Assembly: GCA_022616595.1 (NCBI GenBank)
Contig: JAKEEL010000183.1
Span: forward strand, 1-14,040
DNA from: Methylococcaceae bacterium
GTDB taxonomy: Bacteria; Pseudomonadota; Gammaproteobacteria; Methylococcales; UBA1147
Direction of reading: 5' to 3'
DNA: 14,040 bases
In this document: positions 7,931 to 14,040 of the stretch, one piece after another
Layout: every line of letters begins with the position of its first letter
Numbering within the stretch: the first letter of the stretch is position 1
Made by a program: the position numbers and the translations under genes
Notes under the pieces: model-generated
Databases searched by the model: none
Told to the model about the DNA's origin: nothing
Seen by the model: only the letters and a program-made list of their open reading frames with translations

Positions 7931-8794
7931 TTAGACGGCCGCGGCGCCACCGACGATTTCCGAAATTTCCTGGGTGATCGCGGCCTGCCGCTCCTTGTTG
8001 TAGATCAATTGCAGCTCGTCGATCAGTTTTCCCGCGTTGTCGGATGCACTTTTCATCGCAACCATCCGGGCGGCCTGTTCACAGGCATTGTTCTCAACAA
8101 GCCCCTGATACACGATGGACTCGATGTACCGGGTCATCAGACCGTCCAAGACCTCTTTCGCGTCGGGTTCGTAAATATAGTCCCAGTATCCAGCGAGATC
8201 TTCGACCAGTTCTTCCGCATGAATCGGCAGTACTTTCCTAAGGGTCGGCTTCTGCGTCATGGTATTCACGAATTCGTTGAATCCGACATAAAGCTCGTCG
8301 ATTCCGCGGCCGGAATAGGCATCCAGCATCACCTTGATCACACCGAGGATATCGTTCAGATGCGGGGCGTCGCCGATTTTTGTGGCCTGTGCGACGACAT
8401 TGCCGCCCACGCTCGAAAAGAAAGCCACGCCCTTTCGTCCGATACAGCCGATATCCAGCCCGATTCCTTTATTCTCCCACTCTCGCATGGCACGCACGGA
8501 GGTTCGGAACAAATTCGCGTTCAGGCCCCCGCATAGTCCGCGATCCGAGGTTATCAGGATGATTCCGATGCGTTTGACGTCGCGCGCGATCAGATACTCG
8601 TGCTTGTATTCTGGATTGGCCTGAGACAGATGATTGATGATCTGACTGATTTTCCGGGAATACGGGCGTGTCGCCTGCATGCGGTCCTGAGTTTTGCGCA
8701 TCTTGCTCGCGGCAACCATTTCCATCGCGCGCGTGATCTTCTGGGTATTCTTGATACTCGCGATCTTGGTTCGGATTTCTTTTCCGCTGGCCAT
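7931..8794 (-). CDS. atpG: ATP synthase F1 subunit gamma
   Basis: Rotor shaft of F1 that turns inside the alpha3beta3 ring. It has 287 residues, as in E. coli. The N-terminal helix is the conserved GKEIRTKIASIKNTQKITRAMEMVAASKM, and the C-terminal helix contains ARMVAMKSASDNAGKLIDEL and YNKERQAAITQEISEIVGGA. These two segments form the coiled coil of the shaft; the middle (about 75-210) is the Rossmann-like foot with LITSDRGLCGGLNANLFR. It lies 13 bases after atpA, with AAGGGA 9 bases before the ATG. Confidence 0.97.
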   Translation of the reverse strand: MASGKEIRTKIASIKNTQKITRAMEMVAASKMRKTQDRMQATRPYSRKISQIINHLSQANPEYKHEYLIARDVKRIGIILITSDRGLCGGLNANLFRTSVRAMREWENKGIGLDIGCIGRKGVAFFSSVGGNVVAQATKIGDAPHLNDILGVIKVMLDAYSGRGIDELYVGFNEFVNTMTQKPTLRKVLPIHAEELVEDLAGYWDYIYEPDAKEVLDGLMTRYIESIVYQGLVENNACEQAARMVAMKSASDNAGKLIDELQLIYNKERQAAITQEISEIVGGAAAV

Positions 8795-8807
8795 TTGATT
8801 CCGTCCC

Positions 8808-10349
8808 TTACCAGGAATGGTTTGCTTTGAAATCGGACAGCGCGGCTTTGAATGCCTCGGATATATCGTCCCCGTAAGCGCCGCTTTCGTCGACCTTTTT
8901 CATCAGGTCGCCATGCTGGGATTTCATATAGGTCTGCAAGGCATTCTCGAAATCCCGGACTTTATTGACCGCGACATCGTCCAGATAACCCTCGTTGACC
9001 GCGAACAGGGAGATCGCCATCTGCGCGACGCTCATCGGCGAATACTGGTTCTGCTTCATCATTTCCGTCACACGCTGCCCGCGCTCGATCTGCTTGCGCG
9101 TGGCCTCGTCGAGGTCCGATGCGAATTGAGCGAAGGCCTGCAATTCGCGAAACTGAGCGAGGTCAAGCCGGATTCCGCCGCCGAGTTTTTTGATGGCCTT
9201 GGTCTGAGCCGCTCCACCCACGCGGGATACCGATAGGCCGGCATTGACCGCCGGACGAATTCCGGAGTTGAACAGACTGGTTTCGAGGAAGATCTGTCCG
9301 TCCGTAATGGAAATCACGTTGGTCGGAACGAACGCGGATACGTCACCCGCCTGGGTCTCGATGATCGGCAGGGCGGTCAGGGAACCGGTTTTTCCTTTCA
9401 CCTTGCCGCCGGTCAACTTTTCGACTTCGTTTGGATTGATCCTCGATGCTCGTTCAAGCAGCCGTGAATGCAGGTAGAATACGTCGCCGGGATAAGCTTC
9501 ACGACCCGGCGGACGCCGGAGCAGCAAGGATACCTGGCGGTAGGCCCAGGCCTGTTTGGTCAAATCGTCATAGATGATCAGCGCGTCTTCGCCCCGGTCG
9601 CGGAAGAATTCGCCCATCGAGCAGCCGGTATAGGGTGCGATGAACTGCAGCGCCGCGGATTCCGAAGCCGAAGCCGCAACGACGATGGTATGTTCCATCG
9701 CGCCGTGCTCTTCGAGTTTACGCACCACGTTCGCGATCGAAGACTGTTTCTGGCCGATCGCGACATAGATGCACTTGATCCCGCTGCCCTTCTGATTGAT
9801 GATCGTATCGATCGCGATCGCGGTCTTGCCGGTCTGACGGTCTCCGATGATCAGTTCGCGCTGACCGCGTCCGATCGGGATCATCGAATCGATCGATTTC
9901 AGTCCGGTCTGGACCGGTTGCGAAACGGACTGTCTCGTGATGACTCCGGGAGCGATTTTTTCGATCGGAGAGGTTTGATCGGTTTCGACCGGCCCGCGTC
10001 CGTCGATCGGGTTTCCCAATGCGTCGACCACCCGGCCGAGCAGAGCTTCGCCGACCGGGACTTCAAGGATGCGCCCGGTACACTTGACACTGTCTCCCTC
10101 GGTCAAATGTACATACGACCCGAGTACCACTGCGCCGACCGAATCGCGTTCCAGATTCAAAGCCAGGCCATAAGAGTTTCCGGGAAATTCCAGCATTTCC
10201 CCTTGTAGCGCGTCGGCGAGTCCGTGGATGCGAACAATACCGTCGGTCAGGCTCACGATGGTGCCCTCACTGCGTGCCTCGATGCTCAGTTCGAAATTTT
10301 CGATTCTCTTTTTGATGAGATCACTGATTTCTGATGGATTTAATTGCAT
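8808..10349 (-). CDS. atpA: ATP synthase F1 subunit alpha
   Basis: Non-catalytic nucleotide-binding subunit of F1, which also supplies the arginine finger to the catalytic sites. Its 513 residues are exactly the E. coli length. The N-terminus MQLNPSEISDLIKKRIENF binds delta. The P-loop GDRQTGKT is at 169-176, and the Arg finger lies in SVSRVGGAAQTKAIK. YDDLTKQAWAYRQVSLLLRRPPGREAYPGDVFYLHSRLLERA is intact. It lies 14 bases after atpH, preceded by CGGGACAGAATC. Confidence 0.98.
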   Translation of the reverse strand: MQLNPSEISDLIKKRIENFELSIEARSEGTIVSLTDGIVRIHGLADALQGEMLEFPGNSYGLALNLERDSVGAVVLGSYVHLTEGDSVKCTGRILEVPVGEALLGRVVDALGNPIDGRGPVETDQTSPIEKIAPGVITRQSVSQPVQTGLKSIDSMIPIGRGQRELIIGDRQTGKTAIAIDTIINQKGSGIKCIYVAIGQKQSSIANVVRKLEEHGAMEHTIVVAASASESAALQFIAPYTGCSMGEFFRDRGEDALIIYDDLTKQAWAYRQVSLLLRRPPGREAYPGDVFYLHSRLLERASRINPNEVEKLTGGKVKGKTGSLTALPIIETQAGDVSAFVPTNVISITDGQIFLETSLFNSGIRPAVNAGLSVSRVGGAAQTKAIKKLGGGIRLDLAQFRELQAFAQFASDLDEATRKQIERGQRVTEMMKQNQYSPMSVAQMAISLFAVNEGYLDDVAVNKVRDFENALQTYMKSQHGDLMKKVDESGAYGDDISEAFKAALSDFKANHSW

Positions 10350-10363
10350 GATTCTGTCCCGCT

Positions 10364-10900
10364 CTAGCTGTAGAGTCTCTTGGCTAATTTTTGAAGCTGA
10401 CCGCTCACCGATGCGTCGATCACGGTATCGCCTGCGCGAATGACTACACCCCCGATCAACGATTTATCCTCCTCGACCCTGAAATGGACCTTGCGTTTGA
10501 GGACATTTTCGAGGGTTTTTGCAAGCTGCTTTTCGGCATCTTTGTTCAGCGGGAAGGCGGTCCTGACTTCGGCTTCGATGTATCCCTCGTCTAGAGCCCG
10601 ATAGGCTTCGAACAGGGATTGAACATCGGATACCAGATTCAGACGGTTATTTGCCACCAGCAGACGGACAAAATTCCTTCCCTCATCGGAAAGATAGCCC
10701 TGGCCGATCTCCAGCAGAAAATCGGACACGCGGGACTTCGCCACTCTGGGATTATCGGCCGCCGCGGCCAGCTCCCGGTCTTCCATGGCAATTGCAAGAA
10801 ACTTCAAATTATTCGACCATTGTTCCGCCGTGCCGGTCTGTTTCGCGTGTTTGAATACGGCTTCGGCATAAGGCCGGGCCAACGTCGCCAATTCGCTCAT
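10364..10900 (-). CDS. atpH: ATP synthase F1 subunit delta (OSCP)
   Basis: Peripheral-stalk subunit that ties the b dimer to the top of F1. It has 178 residues (177 in E. coli). An N-terminal helical domain with LARPYAEAVFKHAKQTG binds the alpha N-termini. The C-terminal domain ends with GGVVIRAGDTVIDASVSGQLQKLAKRL, the OSCP signature. It starts 2 bases after the atpF stop, so translational coupling is likely; AAGG inside the atpF 3' end is the likely ribosome binding site. Confidence 0.96.
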   Translation of the reverse strand: MSELATLARPYAEAVFKHAKQTGTAEQWSNNLKFLAIAMEDRELAAAADNPRVAKSRVSDFLLEIGQGYLSDEGRNFVRLLVANNRLNLVSDVQSLFEAYRALDEGYIEAEVRTAFPLNKDAEKQLAKTLENVLKRKVHFRVEEDKSLIGGVVIRAGDTVIDASVSGQLQKLAKRLYS

Positions 10901-10902
10901 CG

Positions 10903-11382
10903 TCAGGCCTTGTCGAGTCGTGCCGCGACCGATTTGATCATTTCGGCATGGGCCTTGCGATCCACCTCTTTTTGCAGGATCTGCTCGGCCGCGCTGATTG
11001 CGAGTTCTGAAACCTGTTGGCGCAAACCGTCCTTGACCTGCTGAACCTGATGTTCGATATCGGCCTGCGCCGCGGCAAGAAGTCTCGCGCCTTCGGTTTT
11101 AGCGTCGTGTTTGGATTCCTCGACAATCTCGGAGGCTCGTTTCTGGGCCAGATTCACGATTTCCGCGGCCTGGTTTTTCGCATCCTTCAAGAGATCCGTG
11201 GCGCGTTTTTCGGCACGTTCCATGTCATGCCGCCCGCGTTCCGCGGCAGACAAGCCTTCCGCGATTTTTTTCTTACGTTCTTCCAGGGAATCCATCAAAG
11301 GCGGCCAGATGTACTTCATGGTAAACCATACCAGAAGCATGAAGGTAATCATCTGACCGATCAGGGTCAAATTGATGCTCAC
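10903..11382 (-). CDS. atpF: ATP synthase Fo subunit b
   Basis: Peripheral-stalk subunit that dimerises and links the membrane a subunit to delta. Its 159 residues are close to the E. coli length (156). A single N-terminal membrane segment (about residues 4-25, LTLIGQMITFMLLVWFTMKYIW) is followed by a long charged helix (about 30-150), the right-handed coiled-coil stalk. The start codon is GTG at 11382, preceded 7 bases upstream by GAGGA, and it fits the family N-terminus (MNINATLIGQ in E. coli). It lies 47 bases after atpE. Confidence 0.96.
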   Translation of the reverse strand: MSINLTLIGQMITFMLLVWFTMKYIWPPLMDSLEERKKKIAEGLSAAERGRHDMERAEKRATDLLKDAKNQAAEIVNLAQKRASEIVEESKHDAKTEGARLLAAAQADIEHQVQQVKDGLRQQVSELAISAAEQILQKEVDRKAHAEMIKSVAARLDKA

Positions 11383-11429
11383 AATGCTATCCTCGTAACT
11401 GAAAGCGAATTAGGCAGAACAGGCTTCGA

Positions 11430-11717
11430 TCAACTGCCCGCCGCGGTCTGGACCGCCGAAAGGAACGGATTTGCAAAGGTGAAGAACAACGCCAGGCCGA
11501 CCCCGATCATGGTCACCGCGTCGAGCAGACCGGCAACGATGAACATTTTTACCTGCAACATCGGAACCATTTCCGGCTGACGCGCGGCGCCCTCGAGAAA
11601 GCGGCCACCGAGCAATCCGAAGCCGATCGCGGTGCCCATTGCACCCATCCCGAGAACCAGGCCGACAGCGACTGCGGTCATACCCTGTACGTTTGCGATT
11701 AATTCTGCGAGTTCCAT
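11430..11717 (-). CDS. atpE: ATP synthase Fo subunit c
   Basis: Proteolipid that forms the rotating c-ring. It has 95 residues, longer than E. coli c (79), with about 5 extra residues at the N-terminus and about 10 after the second helix. Helix 1 (about 12-38) has the glycine-rich face MGTAIGFGLLGG. The polar loop is RFLEGAARQPEMVP. Helix 2 (about 55-82) carries the ion-carrying carboxylate Asp66 in AGLLDAVTMIGVGLAL. The Asp and the lack of the Gln and Glu-Ser ligands of sodium c-rings point to proton coupling. It has a strong ribosome binding site GGGAGGT, fitting the need for many copies per enzyme. Confidence 0.97.
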   Translation of the reverse strand: MELAELIANVQGMTAVAVGLVLGMGAMGTAIGFGLLGGRFLEGAARQPEMVPMLQVKMFIVAGLLDAVTMIGVGLALFFTFANPFLSAVQTAAGS

Positions 11718-11770
11718 GTTACCTCCCGAATAATAAAGATGATGGTATTAAAAAAATAAAACAGTTCATT
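11718..11770 (-). promoter_or_regulatory. AT-rich translation initiation region of atpE
   Basis: The atpB-atpE gap holds, on the minus strand, a U-rich and A-rich unstructured run (TTTTATTTTTTTAATA, then CTTTATTATTC) and then GGGAGGT before the ATG. In E. coli the atpE leader is a known U-rich translational enhancer raising c-subunit output; the same role here is inferred from composition and position. Confidence 0.5.
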
Positions 11771-11777
11771 CAAACGT

Positions 11778-12554
11778 TTAATGATCCTCGTGCGCGAGAC
11801 TCAGATACACAATTGTCAAAACCATGAATATGAACGCCTGCAGCGTTATGATGAGGATATGAAATACTGCCCAGGGAAAACTTAAAAGCGGCTGGATCCA
11901 CCAGGGCAGCAAAGCGATCAGGATGAAGATCAGTTCACCCGCATAAAGATTTCCGAATAGTCGAAGGCCGAGAGAAATCGGTTTGGCAACTTCTTCGACG
12001 ACCTTTAAGAGCAGGTTGAACGGCAGCAGCCAGGGGCCGAAGGGCTGAAAAAGCAATTCTTTGCCGAATCCGATCGCGCCCTTGATCTTGACGCTGTAGA
12101 AGATGATCAGGATGAATACGCTGATCGACATCGCGAAGGTCGCATTGAGATCGGTGCTCGGCACGACGCGCAGGTAACCGAGCCCCATCGCCGAGCCCAG
12201 CATCGGAAGCAGGTCGACCGGGAAAAGATCCATGAAATTCATCAGGAAGACCCACAGGAATATGGTCAGCGCAAGCGGTGCGATCAGCGCGCTTCGCCCG
12301 TGAAAACTGTCCTTGACCTGCGTGTCGACGAATTCGACGATCATCTCGACGAAATTTTGCAGCCCACCCGGAACTCCGGAAGTCGAGTTACAGGCCGCCT
12401 TGTAAAACCAGAACAGAAAAAACCCGCCGACTGAGATGGAAAAAAACAGCGTATCGAGATGCAGGGTCCAGAAGCCCTCTCCGGACGAGAGAGGCGTTAA
12501 ATGATGAACGATATATCCGGTCGCTCCGCCCGTTTCATGGGTTTCAGTTGACAT
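11778..12554 (-). CDS. atpB: ATP synthase Fo subunit a
   Basis: Membrane stator subunit that provides the two proton half-channels. It has 258 residues (271 in E. coli), with several hydrophobic helices (about 33-55, 91-112, 141-155, 200-220, 229-252). The essential Arg is Arg198 in ISLGLRLFGNLYAGE, equivalent to aR210. Gln239 in ITLQAFIFMVL corresponds to Q252. The soluble N-terminus (1-30) is His/Thr-rich. It starts 6 bases after atpI with AGGAAAG just before the ATG. Confidence 0.97.
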   Translation of the reverse strand: MSTETHETGGATGYIVHHLTPLSSGEGFWTLHLDTLFFSISVGGFFLFWFYKAACNSTSGVPGGLQNFVEMIVEFVDTQVKDSFHGRSALIAPLALTIFLWVFLMNFMDLFPVDLLPMLGSAMGLGYLRVVPSTDLNATFAMSISVFILIIFYSVKIKGAIGFGKELLFQPFGPWLLPFNLLLKVVEEVAKPISLGLRLFGNLYAGELIFILIALLPWWIQPLLSFPWAVFHILIITLQAFIFMVLTIVYLSLAHEDH

Positions 12555-12560
12555 CTTTCC

Positions 12561-12938
12561 TCATTCGCTCTCTGTTCGACTAAAAAGCAGTGCGAACCAA
12601 AACACAAAAATGACCGCGATAAAAACAGCAAACAGCGGCCCGTACAAAATATTCGGTAATTGAAATACAAAAATAAACAACCCGGCCGTGATGATTATTT
12701 TTATCGATTCACCCGAGTAAAAAGCGCGCACGATCACTTTTGCGGTTTTCCCTTTCGTGGCGGCGATCCGCAATGCAAGATAGGCATTGGGTATCAAACC
12801 AATCAGTCCGCCGAACAAACCCGAACGGGCTTCCAACCAGCCGAAAACCACCAGCAGCAAGGCTGGCAGGGCGATCACAACGCTTGCCTGGACGGCCAGA
12901 ATTTTCCAGATCGCGAAGAATGGATCGCCCGCTCTCAC
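12561..12938 (-). CDS. atpI: ATP synthase assembly protein I
   Basis: A small membrane protein encoded first in the atp operon; known roles are helping c-ring assembly and possibly magnesium handling. It has 125 residues from the chosen start (E. coli 126), with four hydrophobic helices (about residues 10-35, 40-58, 78-95, 98-117) and the family motif GLFGGLIGLIPNAYLALR. The start is GTG at 12938, seven bases after GGAGGGG. The in-frame TTG at 12959 is rejected because it coincides with the predicted transcription start of the promoter just upstream. Confidence 0.92.
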   Translation of the reverse strand: MRAGDPFFAIWKILAVQASVVIALPALLLVVFGWLEARSGLFGGLIGLIPNAYLALRIAATKGKTAKVIVRAFYSGESIKIIITAGLFIFVFQLPNILYGPLFAVFIAVIFVFWFALLFSRTESE

Positions 12939-12945
12939 GAAAACT

Positions 12946-12952
12946 CCCCTCC
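12946..12952 (-). promoter_or_regulatory. atpI ribosome binding site
   Basis: GGAGGGG on the minus strand lies 7 bases before the GTG at 12938. It decides the start: an upstream TTG reading would place this strong site inside the coding sequence. Confidence 0.8.
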
Positions 12953-12965
12953 GAAACAACGGGCG

Positions 12966-12994
12966 ATTATATAGGGGTATTTTATTTAGTACAA
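12966..12994 (-). promoter_or_regulatory. Sigma70-type promoter of the atp operon
   Basis: The minus strand carries -35 TTGTAC (12989-12994), a 17-base AT-rich spacer and a perfect -10 TATAAT (12966-12971). Transcription would start near 12959, leaving a leader of about 20 bases before the atpI GTG. It is the only strong promoter seen upstream of the operon. Confidence 0.85.
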
Positions 12995-13031
12995 GAATAT
13001 TGTGCGTGCCTGAATCTGTTCGCGCGCCGGG

Positions 13032-13057
13032 AAAAAGGGCGAAGCCGGCTATGCCGG
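13032..13057 (-). terminator. Weak candidate terminator after the coiled-coil gene
   Basis: On the minus strand a 5-base stem CCGGC-ATA-GCCGG (13045-13057) is followed after 8 bases by five T residues (13032-13036). A longer outer pairing, CGCGCC with GGCGCG (13062-13067 and 13023-13028), encloses it. The gap between stem and T run is longer than usual, so the call is tentative. The position between this gene and the atp promoter fits a terminator. Confidence 0.3.
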
Positions 13058-13093
13058 GAAAGGCGCGGGGCCACCCAAAACGAAAGGCAGAAC

Positions 13094-13639
13094 CTACAGG
13101 ATCTTCCCCAGCGCCGCCATCGCTCCCACGGCCACCACGAGCATCGCCCCCAGTTTGATGGTCATGCGATATTCCAGGTCTTTCATGTCTCGGGTAAGAT
13201 CGGAACGAAGTTGTTCGATCTTGAGGTCCAGGTCGTACCGAAGTTGTTCGATTTTGAGGTCAATCTGTTTGATCTCATTGCGCAATGTAGCTTCCAACGC
13301 TTCCATATCCCGTTTCAGAGCCACCTCAAGTTCCTTGATATCCCGTTTCAAAGCGGCCTCATATTCCTTGAGATCCCGTTTCAGAGTCGCCTCATTTTCC
13401 TTGATATTCCGTTGCAGAATCGCCTCATTTTCCTTGATATCCCGTTTCAGAGCCACCTCAAGTTCTTTGATATCCCTCTTCAAAGCGGCCTCGGTTTCCT
13501 TCAGATCGCGTTTGCCGGCCAGGTTTTCTTCAATGAATTCCGCCTCGGCCGCTGCCAGCGCCTCAGCCTGCTGCTCGGTGAATCCGGCCTCTTTGAGACG
13601 TTTGGCGAATTTCAGGGTATCGAAGGCTATGGCGGTCAT
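13094..13639 (-). CDS. DUF1640-like coiled-coil protein with C-terminal membrane anchor
   Basis: A 181-residue protein of unknown function. The N-terminus (MTAIAFDTLKFAKRLKEAGFTEQQAEALAA) is the pattern of DUF1640/CCDC90-like proteins: a short FDTLKF segment and then a helix rich in Gln, Glu and Ala. Residues about 41-150 consist of ten successive 11-residue units such as ALKRDIKELEV, then KIEQLRYDLDL. Such hendecads form right-handed coiled coils. The last 18 residues (GAMLVVAVGAMAALGKIL) are hydrophobic and likely a membrane anchor, so the protein is probably a membrane-tethered oligomeric rod. No catalytic motif is seen. The start agrees with the family N-terminus, though the bases before it (CTCACCCC) are not a good ribosome binding site. 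It has its own promoter and lies between the phosphatase gene and the atp operon. Function is unknown; the family assignment is from memory of the N-terminal and overall form. Confidence 0.8.
   Translation of the reverse strand: MTAIAFDTLKFAKRLKEAGFTEQQAEALAAAEAEFIEENLAGKRDLKETEAALKRDIKELEVALKRDIKENEAILQRNIKENEATLKRDLKEYEAALKRDIKELEVALKRDMEALEATLRNEIKQIDLKIEQLRYDLDLKIEQLRSDLTRDMKDLEYRMTIKLGAMLVVAVGAMAALGKIL
13289..13519 (-). repeat. 33-bp tandem repeats coding the hendecads
   Basis: Seven imperfect 33-bp units encode residues 41-117 in 11-residue periods (AGKRDLKETEA, ALKRDIKELEV, ALKRDIKENEA, ILQRNIKENEA, TLKRDLKEYEA, ALKRDIKELEV, ALKRDMEALEA). The DNA units share the plus-strand core CCCGTTTCA and a GCCTC / TTCCTTGAT part. 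Since 33 is a multiple of three, gain or loss of units keeps the frame. Confidence 0.85.
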
Positions 13640-13671
13640 GGGGTGAGAAACGCTGCAAGTGGATCATCACG

Positions 13672-13700
13672 AGCATAGCGAAATGGATTTCCCGGGTCAA
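13672..13700 (-). promoter_or_regulatory. Sigma70-type promoter of the coiled-coil gene
   Basis: The minus strand has -35 TTGACC (13695-13700), a 17-base spacer and -10 TATGCT (13672-13677). Transcription would begin near 13665, about 26 bases before the ATG at 13639. The spacing is ideal, and the site lies in the short gap after the phosphatase stop. Confidence 0.75.
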
Positions 13701-13737
13701 AAATAATCGGCGCCAGGACAGGCACTTTCAATCATGG

Positions 13738-14040
13738 TCAGGCCACCTGTATCGCGCAGGCCGTATAGTTGTCATGCCCCGCCTCGGCCCGCTCGGTGAT
13801 CAATGCCTCCATTTTCCGCAACCAGTCCCTGACGTCGCCGCCCCATGAATCCAGCATTTCCTGATCGAGTACAACCTCCCAGAAGCCATCGCTGCTCAAC
13901 AGGAATCGATCGAATCTCTCGACGACCACCGGTTGTTTCAAGACGGTTGCTTTCGTTTCATGGTTTCCACCGCCGAGCGCGCGCAACAGCTTGTTTCGAT
14001 CGGGGTGATGCCGAATTTCATCAATGCTGATTTCATTTGC
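13738..14040 (-). CDS. PP2C-type protein phosphatase, C-terminal part only
   Basis: Metal-dependent Ser/Thr protein phosphatase of the PppA/PrpC type. The frame stays open to the window edge, so the N-terminal portion (probably about 150 residues, with the first metal-binding motifs) lies outside; 100 residues are visible. Seen motifs are an HPDRNKLLRALGGGN segment (the usual HP-R-ALG stretch), RFLLSSDGFWEVV with the metal-binding Asp-Gly, and the terminal GHDNYTACAIQVA with the Asp-Asn metal-binding pair. There is no membrane segment in this part. The target is unknown; such phosphatases often reverse Hanks-type kinases or act beside type VI secretion or FHA proteins, but no such gene is in view. 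It ends 98 bases before the coiled-coil gene on the same strand. Confidence 0.9.
   Translation of the reverse strand, partial: ANEISIDEIRHHPDRNKLLRALGGGNHETKATVLKQPVVVERFDRFLLSSDGFWEVVLDQEMLDSWGGDVRDWLRKMEALITERAEAGHDNYTACAIQVA

Noticed and set aside
11430..11717. Sodium-dependent c-ring
   Set aside because: The carboxylate is Asp66 with Ala after it, and the Gln and Glu-Ser ligands of known sodium c subunits are missing.
12939..12959. Upstream TTG start for atpI (7 extra residues)
   Set aside because: The codon lies at the predicted transcription start and would put the strong ribosome binding site inside the gene.
13289..13519. Possible CRISPR array
   Set aside because: The units are contiguous 33-mers without unique spacers and encode an uninterrupted coiled coil.
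12740..13678. Plus-strand frame of 312 codons with repeated FQSRLIFLDIP-like units
   Set aside because: The repeats are the antisense reading of the 33-bp hendecad repeats, and the frame also crosses atpI and both promoters.
1..14040. tRNA, rRNA, insertion sequence, prophage or defence island
   Set aside because: No gaps large enough for an rRNA operon, no cloverleaf-like segment, transposase or inverted terminal repeats were seen; nearly all of the window is explained by housekeeping genes.

Overview
The window is a core-genome segment of a gammaproteobacterium. The strongest reason is the order atpI-atpB-atpE-atpF-atpH-atpA-atpG-atpD-atpC followed on the same strand by glmU and glmS, the arrangement known from Escherichia coli and many relatives. 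The proteins also match the lengths and motifs of the gammaproteobacterial versions. The species cannot be named from the sequence. A DUF1640-like coiled-coil gene and a SufU-type scaffold would suit a methanotroph or sulfur-oxidiser type of gammaproteobacterium, but that is only a guess.

Layout. Plus strand, 1-2539: the end of an iron-sulfur cluster assembly (suf) operon, with a truncated sufS, then sufU overlapping it by 4 bases, a small Rieske ferredoxin-like protein, and a class I SAM-dependent methyltransferase whose composition differs from its neighbours. Minus strand, 12938 down to 2583: the complete F1Fo ATP synthase operon, reading right to left, closed by an intrinsic terminator, then glmU and glmS, which are nearly fused (1 base apart). 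The two blocks converge at about 2540-2582 with only 43 bases and no visible hairpin between them. Minus strand, 14040 down to 13094: the C-terminal part of a PP2C-type protein phosphatase and a DUF1640-like coiled-coil membrane protein built on 11-residue repeats.

How the genes work together. SufS and SufU mobilise cysteine sulfur for Fe-S clusters, and the Rieske protein is a likely Fe-S client or accessory. The nine atp genes encode all eight subunits of the proton-driven ATP synthase plus the assembly factor AtpI. GlmS and GlmU carry out the first step and the last two steps of UDP-GlcNAc synthesis for peptidoglycan and lipopolysaccharide. Good sigma70-type promoters are visible before atpI (TTGTAC, 17 bases, TATAAT) and before the coiled-coil gene (TTGACC, 17 bases, TATGCT).

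I found no convincing undescribed system. The points most worth a second look are the hendecad-repeat coiled-coil gene with its 33-bp DNA repeats, a strong excess of the palindrome CGATCG that is absent from the methyltransferase gene, the glmU-glmS coupling that leaves no room for an E. coli-style sRNA-controlled intergenic region, and recurring initiation-region sequences in the atp operon.
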